NCBI RefSeq assembly: GCF_032027425.1
Contig: NZ_JAVSJA010000001.1
Coordinates: 3,237,501 to 3,301,500, forward strand
DNA length: 64,000 nt
Direction: 5' to 3'
Source of the DNA: Microcystis wesenbergii NRERC-220
Lineage (GTDB): Bacteria > Cyanobacteriota > Cyanobacteriia > Cyanobacteriales > Microcystaceae
Both the position numbers and the translations under genes were made by a program. Shown in pieces: positions 52,299 through 61,500 of this stretch. Within the stretch, counting starts at the first letter, position 1. Each line of letters begins with the position of its first letter. The notes below the pieces were generated by a model. The model worked only from the letters and a program-made list of their open reading frames with translations, was not told the DNA's origin and made no database searches.

Positions 52299-53789
52299 AT
52301 GGTTACTGCGGTCAGACAACGTCCTTTCGATCCATCTCCTTCTCCTGGACTTAAATTTCATAACTTCTCACAGATCTGCGAAAATGGTTTTGGCGATGGA
52401 CACAACACCCATGCCCATTCAATGGCCTGGTTTAACAATCATTTATTTGTCGGCACAACCCGCTCTCTGCTCTGTGCGCTCAAATTGCATCGCTGCATTG
52501 AAGAATGGGGGCTTGAGGTCTGGCCAATTGAATGTCCCGATGATGTGGAGGGCTTATATGAGCAAGTAGATCGACGCTCCCAAATCTGGCGTTACAATCC
52601 CGTGACCGAAGAATGGCGATATGTGTACCAATCTCCAATGGTAATGGGCAGTGAGGGGGGAATGGTGCCGAGGGAGATGGGCTACCGCCACATGATGGTT
52701 TTCCAAGGAGAATCCGATTCCCAGCCAGCCCTGTATGTGGCGAGTACCTGCCCTGGCCGAGCGCCTGGAGCTTTAATCTTACGGTCTGAAGATGGAGAGA
52801 CTTTCCAGCCTGCTTCTGAATATGGTATTGTCGGCCTGCCGATTACCAGCATCCGGTTTTTAGTCCCCTTTCGCGGCAAGTTGTTTACTTCACCTACTGG
52901 CTCTCGCAACAGTAAGCACAATACCTCAGACTACACCATTATTTACGAAAGCAGTGATCCTCTGGGAGGGAAATGGCAGCCCTGTAGCCTTAACGGTTTT
53001 GGTGATCCGACCAATGAAGCCGTGTTTGCTGTCTGTCCTTTTCGAGATCAGCTTTACGCAGGTACTTTCAATTGTACTGGGTTCCAAGTTTGGCGGAGTG
53101 ACTGTCTGGGCCAACCCCCCTATAAGTGGGTAAAGGTGATTGACCAAGGAGCCTATCGCGGCCCGCTCAACCAGATTGCGGCCTGCATGATGGTTTTCAA
53201 CGATGCCTTATATGTGGGGAGTGCGATTCAAAACTCTGGGTATGATATTATCAATCGCATCGGACCTGCACCTGGGGAATTGATCCGCATTTTTCCCGAT
53301 GATAGTTGGGAGCTAGTGGTGGGCTCCCCCCGTCAGACTCCCCAAGGCGAAAAACGCCCTATTAGCTATCTACAGCCAGGATTTGGCAATTTTTTTAATG
53401 GCTATTTTTGGCACATGGGAATTCATGACGGTTGGCTTTATTTAGGAACTTGTAATGGTAGTGTTATTCTCTCCTGGTTCGATCACACTAAACTGGAAGA
53501 GCGAGCGCGGCGCTATCTGGATAAAGTGGGACTAGAAAATCTCATCAAAAATCAAAGTGGGTTTGAATTGTGGCGAACTTATGACGGAGAAAACTGGCTG
53601 CCAGTGGAGCAGCACGGGTTTGGCAATCCCTACAATATTGGCTTGCGAAATTTAGTTTCGACTCCCCACGGATTTTTTGCGGGTACGGCCAATCCTTTTG
53701 CACCTAAAATCGCCGTGAGGGAAAATGGCAAGTGGGTCTATACTGACAACCCGCGAGGAGGGCTAGAAGTCTGGCTCGGTAGGCCTTAG
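52299..53789 (+). CDS. Beta-propeller-like protein of unknown function
   Basis: 496 residues. Repeated blade-like motifs are seen: NNHLFVGTTRSLLCALK, DQLYAGTFNCTGFQVWRSD, DALYVGSAIQNSGYD, GWLYLGTCNGSVILSW and SGFELWRTYDGENWLPVE, consistent with a Kelch-like or sialidase-like propeller. The N-terminal ENGFGDGHNTHAHSMAWF is His-rich and could bind metal. No signal peptide or membrane helix. It is read against the surrounding right-arm genes from its own promoter. Catalytic function cannot be assigned; it may be an enzyme of the pathway or a structural protein. Confidence 0.65.
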   Translation: MVTAVRQRPFDPSPSPGLKFHNFSQICENGFGDGHNTHAHSMAWFNNHLFVGTTRSLLCALKLHRCIEEWGLEVWPIECPDDVEGLYEQVDRRSQIWRYNPVTEEWRYVYQSPMVMGSEGGMVPREMGYRHMMVFQGESDSQPALYVASTCPGRAPGALILRSEDGETFQPASEYGIVGLPITSIRFLVPFRGKLFTSPTGSRNSKHNTSDYTIIYESSDPLGGKWQPCSLNGFGDPTNEAVFAVCPFRDQLYAGTFNCTGFQVWRSDCLGQPPYKWVKVIDQGAYRGPLNQIAACMMVFNDALYVGSAIQNSGYDIINRIGPAPGELIRIFPDDSWELVVGSPRQTPQGEKRPISYLQPGFGNFFNGYFWHMGIHDGWLYLGTCNGSVILSWFDHTKLEERARRYLDKVGLENLIKNQSGFELWRTYDGENWLPVEQHGFGNPYNIGLRNLVSTPHGFFAGTANPFAPKIAVRENGKWVYTDNPRGGLEVWLGRP

Positions 53790-53838
53790 TAAGCTTTAAC
53801 TTACTGTCAGCAGAAGTCCGCCGATTTATCGGCGGGGG
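53788..53838. terminator. Two hairpins between convergent genes
   Basis: AGTAAG/CTTACT arms (53788-53805) overlap the stop of the propeller gene, then CCGCCGA/TCGGCGG arms (53818-53835) are followed by GGGTGTCATTTTT. The second could be a terminator for either strand, or an IS605-type right end, since GTGTCA follows the stem as in other copies here. Confidence 0.5.
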
Positions 53839-53859
53839 TGTCATTTTTAGGCCAGTCCG

Positions 53860-54633
53860 TTACTTAATCTTAGGACGTTTTTTGCGGCTCTTAAAAGCCA
53901 TCAGGACGGGATTGAGCAAGAAAGTATCTCTAGGTAAACTCAGAAGATAGCTAATAAACTCAGCCACCCTTTCTGGAGGAAGAGCGTAAGTTGGTTTAGG
54001 CACACTTGGGCCATTTTGATTCCACAGAGGTGTATCAATGGCATCTGGTAAAATAGTCTGTACCCGCACTCCCCAAGCGGAAACCTCTTCCGACAGGGAT
54101 TCAGACAGTCCAATAATGCCAAATTTGGAAGCGCAATAAGGGCCATCGAAGGGCCGACCTTGACGGCCAGAAACTGAAGAAATATTAATAATATCCCCTT
54201 GTTTCTGTTCAATCATCGTGGGGATAACGGCTCGATTGCTCAAAAAAGTCCCCGTTAAATTAGTTTCAATCACTGCCCGCCATTCCTCCAAAGAGGTTTG
54301 CCAGATTGTTTTCAAATCCTCTCCCACTCGCAGAATACCAGCGCAAGCAATGAGGTTGTCAATCCGCCCGAAATGAGCTACTGTTTTGCTGGCCATTGCC
54401 GCCATATCATTTTCATCACAGACACTAAGTACCAAGCTGAGAATTTGCTCTGGTGCAGCAATTGTAACTAATTCTTCGACGGTACTAGCCAATTTTTCTG
54501 GATTGATATCTACTAATACCACTTTATGGTGTTGGCTCAAGAGTCGCTTGGCACAGGCAAGACCGATGCCTCCACTAGCTCCTGTAATAATTGTGACTTG
54601 ATCGGTTAAATTAGAACCTGTTTGCTCGCTCAT
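53860..54633 (-). CDS. Short-chain dehydrogenase/reductase
   Basis: 257 residues. NAD(P)-binding TIITGASGGIGLACAK, NNAG-equivalent LIACAGILRVGE, and catalytic Ser/Tyr/Lys in INISSVSGRQG and GPYCASKFGIIG are all present. A classical SDR that oxidises or reduces a hydroxyl/keto group. Last of the tightly spaced right-arm series and 31 bp after the second SDR gene. Sequence similar to that SDR (shared YCASKFG, SLSEEV and SNRAV blocks), so the pair arose by duplication. Substrate unknown; chain-hydroxyl or keto tailoring is plausible. Confidence 0.87.
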   Translation of the reverse strand: MSEQTGSNLTDQVTIITGASGGIGLACAKRLLSQHHKVVLVDINPEKLASTVEELVTIAAPEQILSLVLSVCDENDMAAMASKTVAHFGRIDNLIACAGILRVGEDLKTIWQTSLEEWRAVIETNLTGTFLSNRAVIPTMIEQKQGDIINISSVSGRQGRPFDGPYCASKFGIIGLSESLSEEVSAWGVRVQTILPDAIDTPLWNQNGPSVPKPTYALPPERVAEFISYLLSLPRDTFLLNPVLMAFKSRKKRPKIK

Positions 54634-54664
54634 AATTGAATCTTCTCCTTGACAATCCTCTCGA

Positions 54665-55423
54665 TTATCTTTCTAAAACAGGAAGTAGGTGGGGGTGGAC
54701 AATTACAGTATCGTCTTGCTGTTGAGTTAAATAAACAATAATTGCTGCCACATCTTCTACTGTGAGTAGTCCACCATAACGACGGGCTAATGCAGTTTTA
54801 GCAATCATGCCAGTTTCTACCAAACCAGGAAAGATTGCTTGCACACGAATACCATAGGGGCGCACCTCTTCAGCAAGGGATTCAGTTAATCCTACCACGC
54901 CAAACTTGGAGGCACAATAAGCGGGAGCGTAAGGTTCCCCCCTTAAACCATAGGGTGTTGTTGACGAGCAAATATTCACAATCTGACCCGATGCTTGTGA
55001 GATCATGATCGGCAAAACGGCACGATTGCTTAAGAATATTCCTGTTAGGTTAACTTCCAAGAGATCGTGCCATTCATCTAAGGAAAGTTCAGTAGTCGGA
55101 CGGGGCAGGGAACGATCTGATCTGACTTTTTTACCCAATCCAGCACTGGCAACAAGTAAGTCAATGTTACCAAAATGGGCGACTGCTTGGTTGACCATTT
55201 CCTCCATATCTGCTTCCTTTCTAACATCTAGTGCTAGTCCGAGATGGGAAGCTGGAGAAGGATTGCATTTATCATTGATTAAGTTGAGAGTCTGCTCAAT
55301 GCGCTCAGGGTTGGTGCCGACGACGACAACAGAAAAGCCTTGCCCAGCAAGAGCTAAACAAGTCGCTCTACCAATGCCTCGACTGCCACCTGTAACAATT
55401 GCCACTTTCTGTTGATTAGACAT
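54665..55423 (-). CDS. Short-chain dehydrogenase/reductase
   Basis: 252 residues. Coenzyme site IVTGGSRGIGRATC, LLVASAGLGKKV, catalytic Ser in NICSSTTPYG and Tyr/Lys in PAYCASKFGVVG. Related to the adjacent SDR. An FabG-like 3-ketoacyl reduction role is possible, since the megasynthase already has its own KR this would be for tailoring or for another chain; not decidable from sequence. 67 bp separate it from the upstream hydrolase gene. Confidence 0.87.
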   Translation of the reverse strand: MSNQQKVAIVTGGSRGIGRATCLALAGQGFSVVVVGTNPERIEQTLNLINDKCNPSPASHLGLALDVRKEADMEEMVNQAVAHFGNIDLLVASAGLGKKVRSDRSLPRPTTELSLDEWHDLLEVNLTGIFLSNRAVLPIMISQASGQIVNICSSTTPYGLRGEPYAPAYCASKFGVVGLTESLAEEVRPYGIRVQAIFPGLVETGMIAKTALARRYGGLLTVEDVAAIIVYLTQQQDDTVIVHPHLLPVLER

Positions 55424-55490
55424 GGACTGTTGGTTCCCAATTTTCTCAAGTCGTGACGGAGATGCTGTTGTAGAAAAGCAGTAGTTATTA

Positions 55491-56375
55491 CTATTTTTCT
55501 AAAGCTGGACTGACCAACAACTTTCTCTCTAAAAACCGATTGTCCTTCTGGCAAAAATTCAAGATCACTTGCACAAATTGATCGGGTTTAATCACGGGAA
55601 AAAAGTGTCCTACTTCTGGAATAATTACCTCCGAACAATTGGGAAGTAAGTTCTTTAACTGGGAGCAAGTCGGCAGACAGTGAGACTTCTCTCCATAAAT
55701 TGCTAGAGTTGGTTGAATAATTTGTGACAATTTAGCCGTCGTTATTTCAGTTTCCTGCTCAAATTCTTGCTTGGCACCAGTTGCCATCAATTTTTGCCAT
55801 CGCTCCTTTCCTTTTCTGCCCATATCACGGTTTTTTAAGGAAGGTTTGGTCAGTTCATTGACAGTTGTATTTAACTGGTCGAGCAGGTGAAAATCAATAA
55901 TCTGATCTTCTGACGGCAGGGGCGCTCCTTGTTCTAGAAGTTTTTGTCGCCAACTCTGCCAATGAGGCCAATCCCGCAGCCGCATCTTGGCTTGCAAGCA
56001 TTGTAATTGAGTATCTGCTACTGTCAGAGACTTAACTTGCTGAGCATGGGAAATGCTATAAAGGAGAGCAACCCTCGCTCCAAAACTATGCCCGACAAGA
56101 TGAACTTTTTCGACTTCGAGATACTCAAGCAGGACTCGCAGGTCTTGTACCATCCGAGTCAGAGTATAGCCAGAGTCAGATATTGTACTTTTGCCATGGC
56201 CTCTGAGGTCATAAATAATCACGCGGTAGTGCTGGGCAAGGGCAGAAGCGATACCGGGATACCAAAAAGCTAGGTTAGCTCCTAGCCCATGGATAAGCAA
56301 TAAATCTTCCCCTTCTCCCAAGCATTGGTAGTTTAAAGATATCTGGTGAACTGGATCAACTTGAACTGTAGGCAT
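55491..56375 (-). CDS. Alpha/beta hydrolase (possible thioesterase)
   Basis: 294 residues. Oxyanion motif LLLIHGLGANLAFWYP, nucleophile elbow LVGHSFGARVAL, catalytic Asp region around LAIYGEKSHCLP and His in EVGHFFPVIKPDQF. The catalytic triad appears complete. In a megasynthase locus without a TE domain such an enzyme could release the chain from the ACP, but esterase activity is equally possible. It lies in the right-arm series between the phosphodiesterase-like gene and the SDRs. Confidence 0.85.
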   Translation of the reverse strand: MPTVQVDPVHQISLNYQCLGEGEDLLLIHGLGANLAFWYPGIASALAQHYRVIIYDLRGHGKSTISDSGYTLTRMVQDLRVLLEYLEVEKVHLVGHSFGARVALLYSISHAQQVKSLTVADTQLQCLQAKMRLRDWPHWQSWRQKLLEQGAPLPSEDQIIDFHLLDQLNTTVNELTKPSLKNRDMGRKGKERWQKLMATGAKQEFEQETEITTAKLSQIIQPTLAIYGEKSHCLPTCSQLKNLLPNCSEVIIPEVGHFFPVIKPDQFVQVILNFCQKDNRFLERKLLVSPALEK

Positions 56376-56486
56376 TGTCTTTAACGGGTAAAGTTGAGAA
56401 AGTTACATTAGACATCTCCGGAAACTGAGATTTTAAATCGGTATCATAACGGTTATAACTCAATTCTTGGAGATGTCCCATCAGAT

Positions 56487-58085
56487 TTATTCCATATAAC
56501 CCAGTAACTGAAGTTGATGGAGAAGAGCCTCTTTTTCGGTCTCAGAAATTTCTGCTTCCTCTTCGTCACTTTCCTGCTCCCAACTGTCAGAGAAGTCTTG
56601 ATAATTAATGGGACGAGCCTTAAGAACTTCAGGTTTGAGAACTTCTTGGGGAACTCTTCCTTCTAGATTAGTGGGAATTGGCAGTTGCAAGCAGTATAAC
56701 AACAAAGGCGTAATATCGAGAATAGATAGAGGTTGTAAGTGTTGGCCGCTGACAAAATCAGGACCAGAACCGATGAAAATTCCAGCCGGACGGTGAGTTC
56801 CATCGGGTTTGACTCTAGGCCTGACCACCTCTGTGGATTTCAAAATGGAAACAAAGCCCCCATCCCGCAACCTGACGGTCATGTCAGGGGAATTTTCCGC
56901 TTCTGGTCTTCCAGCAAGTTTAGCTCGGTTTAAAGTGACTTCAAGAAAGATCGGTTCCCCGTCGGCTGGATTTCTGTAGTCAAGAAGTTGTCGCTGCAAG
57001 CTTTGGCAAAATTGCTGGTAATCTTCTTTTTTAACACCATGATTGAGAGGAGTCTCTTTCTTAATGTAAATGCCATTACTGCTAGGGGTAGGGCAATAGG
57101 CGATGGTCTTCTGCCAGTCAATCAGCATGAGATGATCTTTCATCCTGTCTGCTGTTAACTTGCCATCCGTATCCGTCTGGGCTGTTTCCCCCCAAGTTAG
57201 GTATCCTTGACGGGCTAGCCATTCATTGAGATAAACAACTTCTGTTGTCGTGCCGAATCCATGGTCTGAGGTCAGAAGGACATTAGTTTCCGGTCCTGCC
57301 AACTTCACCAACTGCTCGAGCATGCCATCTAACTCTCGATAGTGCTGAATACAGAGTTCGCGAATTTGGCTCTCTTTTGGATCCGCATCAGTCCCCATCA
57401 GTGGTGGATACAGATAGCGCCAGAAAAAGTGTTGCAGCTTGTCGGGACTGTCCAAGACAATGGCAGTTAAATCCGTAGGATCGGTTGTCATCAGATAAGC
57501 GAGTAAATCAGCCCAAGTTTTCGTTCTCTGGGAATGAATGGCGATCCAATCTTCGTATTCTTCTTCCGGTATGCCTTGAATGGTTTTCTTTTCTTCCGTG
57601 ATATCCATGCCTAAATGTTTGTAGTCAAAATTAGGCAAGTTTTTGATGGTATCAATTAGTTGAGAGGGGTGGGTGGCACTCCGTAAATGCTTCCAAGTGA
57701 CGAAACCAGAGATGGAATAGCCGTCAAGAGGCGGGGGAGGAGCCATGCCAAAAAAGTTCAAAGCCGTTACCCGTTTGCCATAGCGATTGGCCATCGACCA
57801 GATTGTTTCACAGCGAACATTGCGGGAGTCATTGACCTTGAGAAAGATTTGTTCTCCAACCTGTTCAGGATACAAAAAATCATGGATGCCGTGAGCATCA
57901 GGACTCCTGCCAGTGATCATCGATACCCATCCTGGCGGGGTGAGAGGATTAGGGGTTGACATTAAATCTGCCCACACTCCCTGCTTGACAAATTGCTGCA
58001 AGAATGGCATGATACCATCCTCCATCAAAGGATTCAAGAGAGAGAAGGTCGCTCCATCGAGTCCAAGCATCAAAACTTTATTCAT
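56487..58085 (-). CDS. Type I phosphodiesterase / nucleotide pyrophosphatase-like enzyme
   Basis: 532 residues. Alkaline phosphatase superfamily: metal-binding LMLGLDGATFSLL at the start (Asp with Thr as likely nucleophile), SMITGRSPDAHGIHDF, IVLDSPDKLQHFFW and NVLLTSDHGFGTTTEVVYL near residue 265. The C-terminus is acidic (EQESDEEEAEISETEKEAL). It likely hydrolyses or transfers phospho-/sulfo-ester groups; soluble as no signal peptide is seen. 69 bp after the ACP gene. A second superfamily member starts the left-arm operon, so two such enzymes serve one locus. Confidence 0.83.
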   Translation of the reverse strand: MNKVLMLGLDGATFSLLNPLMEDGIMPFLQQFVKQGVWADLMSTPNPLTPPGWVSMITGRSPDAHGIHDFLYPEQVGEQIFLKVNDSRNVRCETIWSMANRYGKRVTALNFFGMAPPPPLDGYSISGFVTWKHLRSATHPSQLIDTIKNLPNFDYKHLGMDITEEKKTIQGIPEEEYEDWIAIHSQRTKTWADLLAYLMTTDPTDLTAIVLDSPDKLQHFFWRYLYPPLMGTDADPKESQIRELCIQHYRELDGMLEQLVKLAGPETNVLLTSDHGFGTTTEVVYLNEWLARQGYLTWGETAQTDTDGKLTADRMKDHLMLIDWQKTIAYCPTPSSNGIYIKKETPLNHGVKKEDYQQFCQSLQRQLLDYRNPADGEPIFLEVTLNRAKLAGRPEAENSPDMTVRLRDGGFVSILKSTEVVRPRVKPDGTHRPAGIFIGSGPDFVSGQHLQPLSILDITPLLLYCLQLPIPTNLEGRVPQEVLKPEVLKARPINYQDFSDSWEQESDEEEAEISETEKEALLHQLQLLGYME

Positions 58086-58102
58086 AAAAATCCTCTTTCA
58101 AA

Positions 58103-58135
58103 GAATCCCACGCGTTTACCCGTGGGAGTATCAAG
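58103..58135 (+). repeat. Solo IS200/IS605-type right-end hairpin
   Basis: GAATC, then a stem with CCCACG and CGTGGG arms, then AGTATCAAG. Same architecture as the right end at 31388-31423 but with different, mutually complementary stem bases. It lies between the ACP and phosphodiesterase-like genes. Confidence 0.6.
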
Positions 58136-58154
58136 TTCCTATTAGTTGTTATAG

Positions 58155-58457
58155 TTATTGCAGATTTTTGTGCAGGAACTCAACAATTTCTTTCACTTCA
58201 AGTTCATCAACGTAGTCTCCCTCCCTCATAAATAGTTGTTCAAAGGGCAATCCCTTGCGCTCAAAGTTCTTTTCTAGGGCAACTACCAACTGCACCACAT
58301 CGATCGATTCAAAAGCCAAATCTTCCATGAGGCGAGTCTCTGTATCTATTTTGCCGCCATCCTCCAATTCCCAGTCGGCCGTCATATTTTCTAAGACAGC
58401 AATTACTTGGGCTTCGATATCTTCTTGGCTAAAAATTAAACTTTGTTTCCCAGACAT
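58155..58457 (-). CDS. Discrete acyl carrier protein
   Basis: 100 residues, acidic, four-helix ACP pattern. The phosphopantetheine site is S51 in LAFESIDVVQLVVALE. It is longer than AcpP and the Ser is preceded by Glu rather than Asp, as in many specialised ACPs. ATG 58457, 98 bp downstream of the KS-AT-DH gene. It likely carries the growing or finished chain for the downstream KS-AT-DH protein, which has no ACP of its own, and the fused PPTase domain could activate it. Confidence 0.88.
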   Translation of the reverse strand: MSGKQSLIFSQEDIEAQVIAVLENMTADWELEDGGKIDTETRLMEDLAFESIDVVQLVVALEKNFERKGLPFEQLFMREGDYVDELEVKEIVEFLHKNLQ

Positions 58458-58555
58458 AAATTAATTAACCTCACTTTTCAAAAACAACAATTGAACAAGA
58501 ATTAATGTTGTGTTTACATTATAGTCACTTAGCTGCTATTGTCAAAGGCTGCCTG

Positions 58556-61500
58556 TTAGTTTTCTTGATTATCAATACTTGGTTCAACCACAGCCGCAAC
58601 AAAAACGTTCTGATTCTGGCCGATTGAAACCTCAGGCACTACTCCTATCTTCTCCAGTGGAGGGCAGTACACTTGCAGCTTACCGCTCTCGGTGGGGAAG
58701 AGTTGGATGTCTAGGGGGCCTAGAGCCAAGTCAAATTTTTGCCAGGCAAACTGGCGAATGGTTTCCTTGGCCACCAAACTCCCTAAGAGCCACTGCTTAC
58801 GCTCGGAACCCTGCTCTGGTAAACTGTACCAAAATTCTCGCTCTGATTGGGTGAAAATCAGGTGAGCGATGATATATTTAATCACCCCTCCCAATTCATC
58901 CAAAAAGTTGACGGGAACTAAGGTCAGCCGACGGGAGAGCATACCTACTTCCTCTTGCCAAGGCTCGGACCAGTAGGCCACTTGCGGCTCCCGGCGGAGT
59001 TGATGATACTCCAGAGGGACACGAATAAAGATTTCCAGTAATCCTTCCAAGCGAGCAATCACAAGGTCTTCGCTGTTGAGAAACTCAAAATTACCTTGAA
59101 GCTGTCGCTCGCCGTCAAAGCTTAACCAACCACGACAGGAGATGGGAGTTCCGGCAGGCAAGGGAGGAGCATATTGCTCGAAAACCCTAACACTGAAAGG
59201 AAAAGTATGAAAATTCACCCCAAAGAACTCCGAACCCCAGTAGGCCACTAACTGGGCGGCCGCATCCAAAAGTGGCGCATCAATCTGAAAGATGGGTCTG
59301 GCAATATCTCTAAAAAAATTATCGACGCGCATCACTTCTAGATCAGCTTCAATCCCTTGCTGGCTGACCTGGCGAATATGCTTGACTCCCTGGAGTCGCG
59401 GGCCGTGGAACATACCTTCCGTATAAAGTTGCTCGTCTGACCAGCGTGAGGGTTGGGAGTCCTGCCACTGGCAAGGGGTTGCTGGTGGTGATGGATTTAG
59501 TTGAGAGGTGAGCCTGACATCACCCTCAAAGACTAAACGGCGCTCGCTGCCCCGCGACGGCTGAAACAGTTGGACGTGGACATCCCAAATATCTGGTGCT
59601 AATTGCTCTTGCAGTTGGGCAACGATGTCGAGAACCAAGTATCCCTGTTCCAGAGCCAGCCAGCGATAGCTACGCACGTTGTCAACCTGACTGACCCATT
59701 GCTGTCCATCACAGAGAAAGGCAGCAGCTTCTGCGATAATTTCCATGCTGACGGTAAAGGGAATCACGGGCAAGGGAAATTCACCAGCCTGCCGATGGGA
59801 CCAGGGGCCTCCTAGCATATGGTCATAAATGAAGTCATCCCAGTGGAGATCGAAATGTCGCCGGCAGTAGAGGTAGCCTTCGCCCTTCTCAATAATCTCC
59901 CCTAGGAAAGGCCAAGCCTCTGAAAAGCTGAGGGGAACAGATTCTACATCAACCCAAGGCAGACCAACCGCTTCTTGCTGCTGATGGGAGAATGGGTTTG
60001 TATAGAAACTGCTGATCGTCCTAGCTTGACTATTGAGGAATTCCTCCATCAAATCCAAGTGACTCAAGAAGACAGGAAGACGAATATCGGGGAAGCTGGC
60101 AGAGAAACTGGGTGAAGAAATCTGCTCTTGTAGAGGAGGCTTCTCTGGGGGGAAAACCGGCAAAGTTGACGGTAGTTCAATACTCTCTGGGACTTGGCCC
60201 TCTCTACCCGTTGCCACTGGCGGCACCGAGGGGAGCTTCTGCTCAAGGGTGTGGACAAAAGCTGATGTAAGTTTCATCTTGGGCATGGTCAAGTCCAAGA
60301 GCCTTTTCTGCCTACCGTTGCCTGCTGCTTCTAGAGAGGCAGTCTCTAGGTTTACTAGGTCCACTTGCCGGTATTGGTAGAGAGGAGCAAAATTGAGGGC
60401 GCGACCGTTGACAAATAACTGGGCTAACAGATGTTGAATTTGTTCGAGACCGGAACGACGTTGGCTGCTGCTGGCCAGAACCAAGCAGTCTTGCCCGGAG
60501 AGAATATCTCTAACGAAGTTGCTGAGATTGCTACTAGGACCTACCTCGACAAAAGTTCTGACTCCCTGTTCATAGAGGTGGCCAATCGTTTCCCGGAAGC
60601 GCACCTGGCTCGACCACTGGCTCAGGGCCAATTCTCGAATTTCCGGTGGTGTTGGCGGGAAAGGACCCGCCGTAGCGCAAGTGTAGAGTTGGGTATGCCC
60701 TGGTCCAACAGTCAACCCCTGATAGTATTCCCTGAGAGCTTCTGCCACTTGGTTAAACAAGGGCGTATGGTAGGCACGATCAAAGGGCAGACGGGTACAG
60801 ATTCCCCCTAATTCTCTGAGTTGATTGGCCGCTTGCTTGATGGCATCTTCATTACCAAAGAGAACGGCTTGGTTAGGACAGTTGTCCATGGCTAGGTAGA
60901 GTTGCCCCGAAGATTGGGCGACCATCTCTGCCAAAATGGCAGTTTCCACAGCACCAACAGTGAGCAGAGTCCCTCGGGGAATGCGGTCTTCTGCTGTCAA
61001 ATCTAGGTAAATTTGGTTAAGTTCGAGAATTTTCTGCCCCATTTCTCGGCGGCTGGCCAGTTGGATAGTTCCAGATGCAATCAGGGCTGTATTTTCTCCC
61101 GTACTGTGACCAACCATCACGTCACACTGGATTTCTAGATCTTTGAGCAGTTCGTAGAGAGCCATACTAGCAGTAAAAACTGTCTCCGTTGCCAGATCTA
61201 GGTTATACAACTCCTTGGCTGCTAGGAGGCGTTGCTCCTCGCTCAAGCCTGTGGGTGGCGGAAAAATAAAGTAACTTGGCGGATAATTCCTATTTTTGCC
61301 AAATATATCGTCTAAAAAGTCGAACCAAGCCCGCACTTTCGGGAAGTGGAGACAGAGATCTGAGAGCATATTGGTGTACTGAGATCCCTCTCCCGGAAAT
61401 AGGAAAGCGGTTTTACCTACTTCAGTTTCCGGATGTACCTGAGCGTAGTAAATGCCACTGCGAGTCTGGAAACGAGTCCGCCCGGGTTCTGCTAGTTTTG

